The notes under the pieces are model-generated. The model did no database searches. It worked only from the letters and a program-made list of their open reading frames with translations, and had not been told where the DNA came from. This document shows positions 20,662 through 29,384 of a DNA stretch of 64,000 bases, one piece after another (position 1 is the stretch's first letter; the number at the start of each line of letters is the position of its first letter). The stretch lies in contig JAJEBV010000006.1 of NCBI GenBank assembly GCA_022822365.1, forward strand, positions 158,635 to 222,634. The letters run 5' to 3'. The translations under genes and the position numbers were made by a program. Source of the stretch: Thermoanaerobaculia bacterium. Its GTDB lineage: Bacteria; Acidobacteriota; Thermoanaerobaculia; Multivoradales; Multivoraceae.

Positions 20662-23600
20662 GGTTCGAGCCTCAGTTCATGAAGCGGCTCGAGGCGGCGC
20701 CTCTGCTTGCGGGCGACCCGCAGATCCTCGTACGGACCGCAGACCGGGCGGTAGTCGCAGTAGCGGCATTCGTTCTTGCCGGGCGCCGCGGGCAGAAAGC
20801 CCTGTTCCAGGGCGCCGTCGACCGTGTCGAGCATCCTCCGGGCCGCGGCGCGGCTGCGCTCGTCGAGCGGGACGGAGACGACGCTGTAGCCGCCTCGTTG
20901 CGTGCAGTAGGAGAGCCGGCCCGAGACGACGTCCCGCTCGAGCACGGCCTCGGCCGCCAGGCTGTAGAGCACCGGCTGCAGCACCTTGCCGCCGCCGATC
21001 ACGAGAGAGGTTCCGGCGTGGCGCGCGCCGCCCGTCTTGTGATCGGTCACCCGCAGGCGACCGGCGGCGTCCGCTTCGACCAGGTCGATCGAGCCCCTGA
21101 GCCGCGCGCCGCCCGGCACCTCGGCCGGCTCCGGGACGCTCTTCGGGTCCCTCTCGCCCGACCACGAGAGCCCGAACCCGAGCTCGGCGTGGATCGGCGT
21201 CCAGCCTCCCTCCTCGTCCGCAACCTGGCGGAGCCATCCGCGCAGATCACCGCGCAAGCCCTCGAACTCGGCGCTCCATACGCGTTCGATCGGCGGCGCC
21301 AACCGGTCCCGGTAGTCGCCCTCGGCCCCCTCGAGGACAACGTCGAGCACGTTGAACACGTCGTCGAGCCGTGCGTCCGTCACCGGCAGGAGTCCCGCCT
21401 CCCGGAGGGCCCCGAACAGCCGGAACTGGATCTCGTGGAAGATGCCGCCACGGGTCATCGGGTCCAACTGCTCGAGCTGCACGAGTTCGTCGCGCGGCCG
21501 CAGGTAGAGCACCGCCTGCAGGAAGAAGCGGTAGGGACAGGCGGCGAAGTTCTGGAGCGCGGTCGGCGAGTACGAGCGTTCCCCGATGCGGTGCCGCGAC
21601 AGGTACTCCCGGGCCTCGTCGCCGGCGTCGACCAGGCCGTCGACCGGAAACCAGCCCTTGCGCCAGCGCCTGGCCCGGGCGCGCAGGGCCCGCGCGAGAT
21701 GCTCGTTCGAGGAGAGCAGGAATCGCGCCCGGCCCTGGCGCTCGGCCCTCGACAGGGCGCCTCCGAGCAGCGGCTGGAGCATGGCGAGATCGAACTCCGC
21801 CTCGTCGATCGCCTCGTCCGGGTCGGCGGGGGCCGGCCAGCCGACGACCGCCGCGCCGGCGGCCGCGGCCCTCCGGCCCAACGTGTCGAGGTCGGGCAGC
21901 CGTCCTTCCGCGGCGCGCAGCAGGTCGAGGGCGTAGAGCGACGGCACCCGGGCCCGGCCCTGCACCAGGTCGACCCGCGGGTAGGAAGCGTCGAGCCGGC
22001 CGGCCGCCGCGCCGGCCGCGAGCCGCAGGAGAAGCTGCTCGCGACGCGTGCGGTCGATGTCGACCGCCAGGCGATAGCCCGCCCCGCCGAGAGCGCGGCG
22101 GCGCTCGTCGAGCAGCAGGGCGTCCTCTCCCGAGCGCCGCGGAAAGACCCCTTCAGCGAGCCCCGGCACGAAGACGAGATCGAAGGAGCGCCCGGCCGCC
22201 TCCTCCACTCCTCCGACGAAGACGCGTCCGTAGCGACGCTTCGGCGGTTCGCGGCGGCTGAATCTGAGGCGCTCCGCAAGCACCCGCTCGACCTCCGAGA
22301 GGCCGACCTCGTCGATCTCCGAGAGCGGCCGCAGCTCCGCCAGGACCTCGAGCACGGACTCCGGGCGCCGCAGCGACATCGTCGCCAGCCGGCCGAGACG
22401 ATCGAGCCACACGCCCCAATCGGCGGTCTCCGGCAGCTCGTCCAGAAACTCCACGAGCGGCAGCGCGAACTTCCTGAGCGTGCCGAGACGCGCGATCTGG
22501 CGCTCCAGGTAGCCCCGCCGGCCCTCGTTCTCGTCGGCGGCTTCGCGGAGCTGCAACCGGAACTCCGCGTCGAGCCCCTCAAGGCGCTTCCGCCAGCGGT
22601 CGGCGCCGCCGACGACGGCCGCGTCCACCAGGAGTCGCTCCCACTGGGCGGGGGCGCGGAGCGCGCCGGCCGGGGCTGCGTCTTCCTGAGAGTCGTCCGC
22701 TTCCTCCGGGCCGACAGCGTCAGCAGCGGACTCCGGGCTCGTCGGCGCTGGTTCAGGAGGCTCCGCCGACTTGAGCACGAGTTGCTCGCCGGCCGGTTCC
22801 ACCCAGGGGACATCCTCGACCTTGGGCGGCGCACCATCGGCGGCGGGCTTCGGCGTCTGGCCGAGCGACAGGTACTCCGCGAACCGGCTCGCCGAGAGCC
22901 GCTCCCCAGCGCAGGCGAGCAGGGCCAGAAAGGCGCGGCCGGCCGGGTTGGGGCGCAGCGAACCGCGCGTGACGTAGGCCGGAATCCCCGCGCGGCCGAG
23001 CGCGTCCTCGATCAGCGGCAGGTAGGCCGCGGGCTGCCGCGCCAGGATCGCGATCCGGTCGAATGGGAGCCCGCCGGCAGCGGCCCCCCGGATGCGTCGC
23101 GCGATCTCGACGCACTCCTGGCCCTCGCCCGCGGCTGAGAAGAGGTCGACGGACGTGGTCGTTTCGGTGGCGGGGGACCTCCCGGCCGCGACCGCTCCCG
23201 TCTCGAAGACGAAGCGCTGCACGCGGCTGAGCGCGCCGTGTCCGTCGCCGTCCGTTTCCCGGTCGAGATCGGTCACGGTCCCACCGCCCAGCACGCAACT
23301 CAGCCACTCCAGCGACTCCTGGTCCCCCGCGGCCGCGGTCGCCAGCACCTCGCGGCCGCGGGTGGCCAGCGACCGCAGAACGTCGGCCTGGGCTCGGCTT
23401 CGCATGGGAAGATCGAGCCAGATCGAGCGCGGCGGCATGATCGTCCGCCCCTCGGCGAGGGCCTCCGCGGCGAGGCGAAGAACCGCGGGACGATCGGCCA
23501 GTCCGAACCGCTCCATCTCGGCGGCGAAGCGCTGGAGCAGGAGGCCCAGGTCCCGCGTGCCGTCATCGTCCATGAGCGCCGACGCCGGAACGCCGGCCGC

Positions 23601-24002
23601 CCGCAGTTCGCCGATCGTCGCCGCCAGCGAGCGGGCGAAGCCCGGCATGCCGGCGACCGGCGCCAGGCGCTCCAGTTCGCCGTTCGCCGCCGCCAGCCGC
23701 GCGGCGCGGGCGGCGATGGCCTCGGTTCCGAGCGGCGTGATCGGGCGCAGACCGCGGGCCGCCAGATCGAGCGCGGCGGCCTGGAGCGTCCATTGGTCGA
23801 ACGACATCGAGTGGACGCCCAGCACGCCGCCGCCGGTCCCTGACAGGCGGCGCAACAGGTCGTCCGCGGCGCCACGGGACGGCGCGAGCAGCAGGACCTC
23901 GTCGCCATCTTGCAGGAACTCGCGCAACCGGCTCCCGGCCTCCGCCAGCCTCGTCCGGGCGGAGGCCGAAACCAGGATCGACGCGGTGGCCCGGTCCGTC
24001 AC
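20658..24002 (-). CDS. addB: AddB-type PD-(D/E)XK nuclease subunit
   Basis: This 1114-residue partner of AddA has a UvrD-like but inactive-looking N-terminus. The Walker A position reads LLAPSRGAADDLLRRL, with no GKT. The C-terminal nuclease shows GSIDLVEADAAGRLRVTDHKTGG. Cysteines bracket it: one in ALQNFAACPYRFFLQAVL and a cluster in NECRYCDYRPVCG, the AddB 4Fe-4S pattern. Length and order fit AddB. A region around 410-450 is Glu/Pro/Ala-rich and looks like a linker. It overlaps both neighbours by 4 bases (PQQ-propeller gene upstream, addA downstream). Confidence 0.9.
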   Translation of the reverse strand: MTDRATASILVSASARTRLAEAGSRLREFLQDGDEVLLLAPSRGAADDLLRRLSGTGGGVLGVHSMSFDQWTLQAAALDLAARGLRPITPLGTEAIAARAARLAAANGELERLAPVAGMPGFARSLAATIGELRAAGVPASALMDDDGTRDLGLLLQRFAAEMERFGLADRPAVLRLAAEALAEGRTIMPPRSIWLDLPMRSRAQADVLRSLATRGREVLATAAAGDQESLEWLSCVLGGGTVTDLDRETDGDGHGALSRVQRFVFETGAVAAGRSPATETTTSVDLFSAAGEGQECVEIARRIRGAAAGGLPFDRIAILARQPAAYLPLIEDALGRAGIPAYVTRGSLRPNPAGRAFLALLACAGERLSASRFAEYLSLGQTPKPAADGAPPKVEDVPWVEPAGEQLVLKSAEPPEPAPTSPESAADAVGPEEADDSQEDAAPAGALRAPAQWERLLVDAAVVGGADRWRKRLEGLDAEFRLQLREAADENEGRRGYLERQIARLGTLRKFALPLVEFLDELPETADWGVWLDRLGRLATMSLRRPESVLEVLAELRPLSEIDEVGLSEVERVLAERLRFSRREPPKRRYGRVFVGGVEEAAGRSFDLVFVPGLAEGVFPRRSGEDALLLDERRRALGGAGYRLAVDIDRTRREQLLLRLAAGAAAGRLDASYPRVDLVQGRARVPSLYALDLLRAAEGRLPDLDTLGRRAAAAGAAVVGWPAPADPDEAIDEAEFDLAMLQPLLGGALSRAERQGRARFLLSSNEHLARALRARARRWRKGWFPVDGLVDAGDEAREYLSRHRIGERSYSPTALQNFAACPYRFFLQAVLYLRPRDELVQLEQLDPMTRGGIFHEIQFRLFGALREAGLLPVTDARLDDVFNVLDVVLEGAEGDYRDRLAPPIERVWSAEFEGLRGDLRGWLRQVADEEGGWTPIHAELGFGLSWSGERDPKSVPEPAEVPGGARLRGSIDLVEADAAGRLRVTDHKTGGARHAGTSLVIGGGKVLQPVLYSLAAEAVLERDVVSGRLSYCTQRGGYSVVSVPLDERSRAAARRMLDTVDGALEQGFLPAAPGKNECRYCDYRPVCGPYEDLRVARKQRRRLEPLHELRLEP

Positions 24003-25387
24003 GGCGCCGCCGGCGGGATGAGTTCCAGGGCGGCCAGCCGGTTCCGTCCCCGCACGTAGAGCACGCCGTGGGCGAGCACGGGCGCCGCCCAGGCCGGGTA
24101 GCGCAGCAGGTCCACGGTGCGATCGTCCACCTCAGCCTGGAGGCGGAGGTGGCCGAGCTGCTGGTAGCTCTCGGGCGTCGCCCGGATGAGCAGCAGGTCG
24201 CCGACCTCGCTGTGGACCACGAAGTGACCGTCGACGTAGAGCAGTTGCGTGCGTGCGAGGCGGGGCTGGCTCCAGTGGACTTCTCCGGTCGCCCAGTCGA
24301 CCGCGCGGAGCTCCGCGTTCGGCGACTTCTCGCCGCTCGATACGTAGACCACGCCCTCGTGGTGAACGGGCGTGTTCCAGTGGGCGGCGATCGCCTGGTT
24401 GCGCGGGCCGTCCTGCCAGACAGGGCGGAAGCCGCTCGCGCCGTCCTTCGTGCCGCCGCCGTACTCGAGCAGTACCGCCCCTTTCTCATAGGACTCGGTC
24501 AGCAGCACCTGGTTGCCGACGACGACCGGGTTCGCGGCGTTGACGCTGGTCAGCCGGCGCGCACGCCAGCCGAAACCGTCGATCTCCCGGCCGTCCTTCG
24601 GGTCGAAGAGGATGAGGCCGGAGCGGGCGAAGTGGAAGCCCCGTCGTTCGCCGGCGAAGTCGACCACCACGGGACTCGCGTAGCTCGCCAGGTCGTCGCC
24701 CAGGCGATACCGCTCCTCGCCGGTCCGTTTGTCGAAGGCGACCAGGGCCGTGCCGTTCGGTTCAACCCGGCCGCTGTGAATGTTCGGTGCGCCGGGCGGA
24801 CTGCCGCCGACCGCGACGAGCAGCAGGTCGCCTTCGATCCACGGCGCGCTGGCGACGCCGAAGAAGTTCTGCTGGACGCCGTAGTCGGCATGCGTGTCCC
24901 GCTCCCAGAGGACTTCGCCGTCCAGCACCCGGTGGCAGCGGAGGATGCCGTCGGCGCCGACCGCGTACACGCGCGGTCCGTCGACGAGCGGCGCTGTGCG
25001 CGGGCCGCCGTCGTAGCCGTAGTAGTCCTCGTAGTCCGTGCGGTACGTCGAGCGCCAGAGTTCTTCGCCGTTGTCGGCGCGAACGGCAACCAGGAGCGCC
25101 CGGTCGCCGAAACGGGTGAAGTAGAAGAGCCGCCCCCGGGCGACCGAAGGCGCCGCGTAACCCTCCCCCAGTTCGAGGTGCCAGAGCAGCGGCGGCGGGT
25201 TGGCGGCCCAGTCTGCGCGGATGCCGGTCTCGGGCGACTTCGAGTCGCGGTTCGGACCGAGGAAGCCCGGCCAGTCGATGCCGTCCGTGCGGGCACGTAG
25301 GTCCGGCGGATTGGCCTCGTCGTCAGCGGCCGCGGCGACCGAGGCCGCGAGCGCGGCCAGGAGAACGAGGCAAACGCGTCGCAGCAC
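23999..25387 (-). CDS. Secreted PQQ-propeller-like beta-propeller protein
   Basis: This 462-residue protein has a signal peptide (MLRRVCLVLLAALAASVAAAA, cleavage near 21). Repeated blades of the PQQ-like type include ADNGEELWRSTYR, VLDGEVLWERDTH, KRTGEERYRLGD and WATGEVHWSQPRL, each with the A-x-D-x-x-x-G-x-x-x-W-like turn. The early block WPGFLGPNRDSKSPETGI is common in planctomycete and acidobacterial outer-membrane-biogenesis-like propeller proteins. No quinoprotein catalytic set (Asp/Ca site, vicinal Cys) is seen, so a binding or scaffold role is more likely than a dehydrogenase. Its 4-base overlap with addB is surprising for a periplasmic protein and probably just reflects operon packing. 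Confidence 0.8.
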   Translation of the reverse strand: MLRRVCLVLLAALAASVAAAADDEANPPDLRARTDGIDWPGFLGPNRDSKSPETGIRADWAANPPPLLWHLELGEGYAAPSVARGRLFYFTRFGDRALLVAVRADNGEELWRSTYRTDYEDYYGYDGGPRTAPLVDGPRVYAVGADGILRCHRVLDGEVLWERDTHADYGVQQNFFGVASAPWIEGDLLLVAVGGSPPGAPNIHSGRVEPNGTALVAFDKRTGEERYRLGDDLASYASPVVVDFAGERRGFHFARSGLILFDPKDGREIDGFGWRARRLTSVNAANPVVVGNQVLLTESYEKGAVLLEYGGGTKDGASGFRPVWQDGPRNQAIAAHWNTPVHHEGVVYVSSGEKSPNAELRAVDWATGEVHWSQPRLARTQLLYVDGHFVVHSEVGDLLLIRATPESYQQLGHLRLQAEVDDRTVDLLRYPAWAAPVLAHGVLYVRGRNRLAALELIPPAAP

Positions 25388-25393
25388 CGGCGC

Positions 25394-25777
25394 TCAGACC
25401 AGATCGATCCGGTCCGGCCGGTTCGGCACCAAGCAGAGGAACTCGAACGGCGCCTCGATCACTTCGTAGGAGTGCGGCAGGCCGGCCGGAATGAGCAGCA
25501 CGTCGTCGGCGCCGACTTCGACCGTCTCGTCGCCCAGCACGATCCGCGCACGGCCCCGGAGCACATACTGCTCGTGCTCCACCTGGTTCGTGTGCAGCGG
25601 CATCCCGCCGCCGTCCTCCATGCGGAACCGGCGCATGGCGAAGTGGGGCGTATCGTCGTCGGCGCCCAGAAGCACCTGGGTGGTCGTCGCCGTGCCGAGT
25701 TCGACGCGGTTGGCCGGCGCGTCGTCGGCGCGGCGGACCACCGCGGCATGGGACTGCGCGGAGAACTTCGGGCTCAT
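25394..25777 (-). CDS. Small cupin-domain protein
   Basis: This 127-residue single-domain cupin shows motif 1 GGMPLHTNQVEHEQYVLRGRARIVLGD, with His/His/Glu metal ligands. Motif 2, DDVLLIPAGLPHSYEVI, supplies the fourth His. The fold binds a metal and may be a sensor, isomerase or dioxygenase; the substrate cannot be read from sequence. The C-terminus ends FEFLCLVPNRPDRIDLV. ATG start at 25777. It is 6 bases upstream of the propeller gene in the same direction, so it probably heads or belongs to the cupin-propeller-addB-addA transcript. Confidence 0.84.
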   Translation of the reverse strand: MSPKFSAQSHAAVVRRADDAPANRVELGTATTTQVLLGADDDTPHFAMRRFRMEDGGGMPLHTNQVEHEQYVLRGRARIVLGDETVEVGADDVLLIPAGLPHSYEVIEAPFEFLCLVPNRPDRIDLV

Positions 25778-25822
25778 CGACCCGACTCTACCGCCGCCGG
25801 CCTCGTCCGAAAGTTGCCTAGT

Positions 25823-25960
25823 TCAACGCCCTCGGTAGCGGGGGCGCTCCGGCCCGTCCGGCGTCTTCGAGAAGAGCTTGACCAGCAGGCCGGCCCCGAG
25901 CGCAATGTCGTAGATCACCCCGAGGACCAGAAGGGCAACGAGGAGAGCAACCAGCAGCAT
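25823..25960 (-). CDS. 45-residue single-pass membrane protein
   Basis: This short frame begins with ATG at 25960 and ends with TGA at 25823-25825. It encodes a very hydrophobic N-terminal half (MLLVALLVALLVLGVIYDIA and on through LGAGLLVKLF), then a polar tail SKTPDGPERPRYRGR. It would be an inner-membrane microprotein with its tail outside or inside depending on topology. It lies 12 bases downstream of the NTF2-like gene and about 45 bases upstream of the cupin gene, all on the same strand. No family is recognised. The composition is strongly protein-like for a helix, but coding is not proven. Confidence 0.5.
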   Translation of the reverse strand: MLLVALLVALLVLGVIYDIALGAGLLVKLFSKTPDGPERPRYRGR

Positions 25961-25972
25961 GACGAAGCAGCC

Positions 25973-26830
25973 TCAGGGTGAAGGAGCGATACTGGCACCC
26001 GCCCGGATAGCCCACTTGCCGTCTTCTTCCGTGACCAGGTAGATCGTGTCGAACGTGTGGATCCGGGCATCGCCTTCGCCGTAGCGCGTGATTCTGACAG
26101 CGACGTTGACGCCTCTGGCACCGACCTGGACCGCCTCCATGGAGTCCGCTTCGGAGCGCTCCCAGCCAAGCCGTTCGGCGAAGGCGTCGAAGCCGAACCC
26201 CTCCATGTACTCGGCGGCGGACTCCCGAACGCTGGCTCTTCCGACTCCGACCCGAACGTGCGGGAAGTGGAGGGCCGCGACCATCGCCTCCTCGTCCCGG
26301 GCATTGAAGGAGTCGAGGTAGCGCTCGACGGCGGCGGTAGCGGCCGAGGCAGTCGCCTCGCGGTCATCCTCGGACAGGTCGTCGAAGCCTGCCGCGAGCC
26401 TCGCCTGGATGCCGATCGAACCGTCCTGCTCTGTCACCACGTAGAGCACCTGATTACTGAAGATGGCGGAGCCGTCCGCGCGAAGCCGCGTGTACCGGCC
26501 GGCGACGTGAGCCTGACCTTCTCCGGCCTGGACGATGATCGCCGAATCCAGCCTGCTCCGATCCCAGCCCGTCGCCAGCACCTGGCCGAAGTCGATCGTC
26601 GCCGCGTAGGCGGAGGCGTCGGCGAAGACGCGGCCGCCGAAGTCGGCCGTGGGCCGGACGTGCGGGTACTGGAGGGTCGCGGCGAAGGCCGCCGGATCGC
26701 GCGTGTTCCACGCTTCGATGAAGCGGCGGACCGCCTGCCTCGCCTCGTCCTCGGTCAGCGCGGTAGCAGAGCCGTCCCAGGCAACGGCAAGCAGGAGCAG
26801 GCAGAGGAGGAGGGGAAGGCGCGCCGGCAC
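25973..26830 (-). CDS. Secreted protein with two tandem NTF2/SnoaL-like domains
   Basis: This 285-residue protein has a signal peptide (LPLLLCLLLLAVAWDGSATA, cleavage about 24) and two homologous halves. Each half begins with a helix and FIEAWNTRDPAAFAATLQYPHVRP or YLDSFNARDEEAMVAALHFPHVRV. Each continues through a strand ending YVVTEQDGSIGIQARL or YLVTEEDGKWAIRAGAS. This is the layout of nuclear transport factor 2-like folds, duplicated. Such domains bind small ligands or isomerise them; no catalytic Asp-His pair can be assigned with confidence. GTG start at 26830. It is divergent from the sulfatase by 54 bases. Confidence 0.72.
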   Translation of the reverse strand: MPARLPLLLCLLLLAVAWDGSATALTEDEARQAVRRFIEAWNTRDPAAFAATLQYPHVRPTADFGGRVFADASAYAATIDFGQVLATGWDRSRLDSAIIVQAGEGQAHVAGRYTRLRADGSAIFSNQVLYVVTEQDGSIGIQARLAAGFDDLSEDDREATASAATAAVERYLDSFNARDEEAMVAALHFPHVRVGVGRASVRESAAEYMEGFGFDAFAERLGWERSEADSMEAVQVGARGVNVAVRITRYGEGDARIHTFDTIYLVTEEDGKWAIRAGASIAPSP

Positions 26831-26884
26831 AGTGAACCGAATCTACCGCGCGTGCCACTTCGAGCCCGCTACCATGAATCCGCC

Positions 26885-28429
26885 ATGCCAAGAACTCGCT
26901 ATCAGACTGTTCCGGTTGCCCGCACGGTCCTCGGGATCTGGCTCGCCGGCGTCGTGGCGGCCTGGGCCCCTGCCTCGGCCCAGCACGACGCCCCGAACGT
27001 CCTGTTCGCGATCGCCGACGACTGGGGCTTCCCGCACGCGTCCGCCTATGGCGACCCCGTCGTCGAGACGCCGTCATTCGACCGCATCGCGAGCGAGGGC
27101 GCCCTGGCCCACCACGCCTACGTCTCGTCACCCTCCTGCACGCCGTCGCGCGGGGCGATCCTCACCGGCCAGTGGCACTGGCGGCTCGAAGGCGCGGCGA
27201 ACCTGTGGAGCGTCTTCCCCGATCGCTTCGAGACGTACCAGGAGTTGCTCAAGGCGGCCGGCTACCGGACGGGCATGACCGGCAAGGGCTGGGGACCGGG
27301 ACGGACAGAGACGGAGGGTCGGGAACTCGCCGGGAGGCGCTTCGAGAGCTTCGAGGCGTTCCTCGCCGGGCTGGGAGAGGCTCAGCCGTTCGCCTTCTGG
27401 CTCGGCACCTCCGACCCGCACCGGCCTTTCCGGCGCGGGTCGGGCGAGGAGAGCGGCATGGACCTGGACGCGATCCGGCTTCCCGCCGCCTTACCCGATC
27501 ACTCGGACACCCGCGGCGACGTGGCGGACTACCACTGGGAAGTGCAGCGGTTCGACGCCCTGGTCGGCGACGCGCTCCGGCTGCTCGACGAGCAGGGTCT
27601 CGCGGAGACGACGATCGTCGTCATGACGAGCGACCACGGGATGCCGTTCCCCCGCTGCAAGAGCAACCTCTACGACTGCGGATCGCGGGTGCCGCTGGCT
27701 ATCCGCTGGCCCGAACGACTGGAGGCTGGCGTCGAGACCGACGCCTTCGTCAGCCTGACGGACCTGGCGCCCACGTTCCTGGAAGCCGCGGATCTTCCTC
27801 GACCGGGGGCGATGACCGGACGCAGCCTGGTTGCGCTTCTCGAGGCCGGCAACGACGAGGCCGCGGTCGAGACGGTGGTCGAAGTCGACGGACGCGACTT
27901 CGTGCTGACCGGAAAGGAGCGGCACGTACCGGCACAGGAGGCGCCGGAAGCGGGTGGCTACCCCAGCCGCGCCATCCGCACGCACGACTTCCTCTACATC
28001 CGCAACTTCCGGCCCGACCGCTGGCCCAACGGCACGCCGAACCACGAGCGGGCCGCCTACCCGGGCGCCTGGTACGCCGACACGGACAACGGACCGACCA
28101 AGACCTACATGATCGAGAATCGCGATCGGGACGCCGAGCACCGGCGGCTCTACGACCTGTCCTTCGCCAAGCGGCCCGCGGTCGAGCTCTACGACCTGGG
28201 AAGCGACCCCGACCAGCAGGTCAACGTCGCCGGCGATCCGGAGTACGAGGCGGCCCGGGACGAGCTCGGCGAGCGGCTGATGGAGCGACTGCGGGCGACC
28301 GGCGACCCGCGCGCCACCGGCGACGGCGACGTCTTCGACGAGTACCCGTACCTGGGCGGCGCGCCGCGCCACCCGAGCCTGCCGCGGTCGCCGCCGGGAG
28401 CCCTCCGGCCTCCCGCTGACCAGCCGTGA
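26885..28429 (+). CDS. Secreted sulfatase (formylglycine type, heparan N-sulfatase-like)
   Basis: This 514-residue arylsulfatase-family enzyme has a signal peptide ending near AWAPASAQ (about 32). Metal-binding Asp pair is in LFAIADDWGFP (D45, D46). The modification motif SPSCTPSRGAILTG supplies Cys85, to be oxidised to formylglycine. Further metal/substrate residues are in GKGWGPGR and TSDPHRPF, and in TSDHGMPFPRCKSNLYDCG. The HDPH-like TSDPHRPF block and the GKGWGP segment recall sulfamidases acting on N-sulfated glycans (tentative). I start at ATG 26885, which gives a clean signal peptide; the open frame upstream to 26057 is antisense to the NTF2-like gene. No anaerobic or FGE-type maturase is seen here. 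Confidence 0.9.
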   Translation: MPRTRYQTVPVARTVLGIWLAGVVAAWAPASAQHDAPNVLFAIADDWGFPHASAYGDPVVETPSFDRIASEGALAHHAYVSSPSCTPSRGAILTGQWHWRLEGAANLWSVFPDRFETYQELLKAAGYRTGMTGKGWGPGRTETEGRELAGRRFESFEAFLAGLGEAQPFAFWLGTSDPHRPFRRGSGEESGMDLDAIRLPAALPDHSDTRGDVADYHWEVQRFDALVGDALRLLDEQGLAETTIVVMTSDHGMPFPRCKSNLYDCGSRVPLAIRWPERLEAGVETDAFVSLTDLAPTFLEAADLPRPGAMTGRSLVALLEAGNDEAAVETVVEVDGRDFVLTGKERHVPAQEAPEAGGYPSRAIRTHDFLYIRNFRPDRWPNGTPNHERAAYPGAWYADTDNGPTKTYMIENRDRDAEHRRLYDLSFAKRPAVELYDLGSDPDQQVNVAGDPEYEAARDELGERLMERLRATGDPRATGDGDVFDEYPYLGGAPRHPSLPRSPPGALRPPADQP

Positions 28430-28448
28430 AGCGGCTAGCCAGGCGGCG

Positions 28449-29225
28449 GTGGTCCGAATGCGTCAACGGCGGCTGATCGGGATCGTCGGCGGCCTCGGGC
28501 CGTTCGCCCACATCGACTTCGAGCGGAAGCTCCTGGCCGCCGCGAGCGAACTGGTCGGCGCCCGGCGCGACCAGGACTTCCCGCAGTGGGTGCTGTCCAG
28601 CATTCCGCAGACGCCGGACCGGACGGAGGCCTACTTCGGCGAGGCGGAGGATCCGACGCCATCGTTGAACCAGAGCCTGGAGCGGTTGCGAGGCGCCGGC
28701 GCGGACTTCGCGGTCGTCGCCTGCAACACGGCGCACCTGTTCCTGGCGCGGTTGCGGGACGAGAGTCCCCTGCCGATCATCAGCCTGATCGAGACGACGG
28801 CGGACGAGGCGGCGCGGCTTGCACCGGGCGGCGCGGTCGGGCTGCTTGCCACGTCCGGAACGCTCCGCTCGCGGCTGTACCACGACCTGTTGGAGTCGAG
28901 AGGGCTTGTAGCGGCGAGTCCACTCGATCTGGAGGACGGCGAGGAGTTGCAGCTTCGCTGCGTGATGGAGCCGATCTACGGGCCCTGGGTCAACGGGCGG
29001 CACCAGGGCGGCGGGCTCAAGACGGACGGCGGGTCGCCGCGGGCGCGGGCGCTGCTGGAGCAGGCGGCGGGTCGGCTCGTCGCGGAGGGCGGCGCCGACG
29101 TGCTGGTTGCTGGGTGTACGGAGATTCCGCTGGCGCTTGAAGGGCCGGAGGTGGCGGGACGGCCGTTGCTGGATCCGGCGGCGTTGCTGGCTGGCGCGGC
29201 GATCAGGCACGCGTACGGGATTTGA
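28449..29225 (+). CDS. Aspartate/glutamate racemase family protein
   Basis: This 258-residue cofactor-independent racemase-fold protein shows both catalytic cysteines: VVACNTAHLFL for the first half and VAGCTEIPLALEG for the second. The N-terminus IGIVGGLGPFAHIDFERK matches the family phosphate/substrate loop (usually GGxGP). In Asp racemase-like proteins these reactions give D-Asp or D-Glu, but many members have other acids as substrate. Start is GTG 28449 or ATG 28458. It follows the sulfatase by 19 bases. It ends before the hairpin repeat at about 29269, which could terminate it and the convergent gene. Confidence 0.85.
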   Translation: MVRMRQRRLIGIVGGLGPFAHIDFERKLLAAASELVGARRDQDFPQWVLSSIPQTPDRTEAYFGEAEDPTPSLNQSLERLRGAGADFAVVACNTAHLFLARLRDESPLPIISLIETTADEAARLAPGGAVGLLATSGTLRSRLYHDLLESRGLVAASPLDLEDGEELQLRCVMEPIYGPWVNGRHQGGGLKTDGGSPRARALLEQAAGRLVAEGGADVLVAGCTEIPLALEGPEVAGRPLLDPAALLAGAAIRHAYGI

Positions 29226-29265
29226 CGCATTCAGTTCGGGCTCGCCGCTTCGCGGCATCGCGCCT

Positions 29266-29296
29266 GATGCCGGCCAGAAGGCCGGCGCACCGACAG
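29266..29296. repeat. Dispersed hairpin repeat, short form, copy 1
   Basis: GCCGGCC, loop AGAA and GGCCGGC form a perfect 7-base-pair stem at 29269-29286, led by GAT and followed by GCACCGACAG. Similar units occur at 58132, 63731 and, enlarged, at 56273. This copy lies between convergent genes and could act as a bidirectional terminator. There is no strong T-run, so that role is inferred. Confidence 0.7.
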
Positions 29297-29384
29297 TCGG
29301 ACTGCGGAAGGCGCCGCTGAACGCGTAACCGCCGGCGGCCTTGCGGCGCGCCGGCGGCTCGCTTGAACGGACTGGACCGGGGAT

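Noticed and set aside
26057..26884. Upstream extension of the sulfatase frame
   Set aside because: Antisense to the duplicated NTF2-like gene. The internal ATG 26885 gives a proper signal peptide.
29269..29286. Simple rho-independent terminator
   Set aside because: Strong stem but no T-run, and the same unit recurs in a coding gene and a divergent gap, so it is treated as a dispersed repeat.
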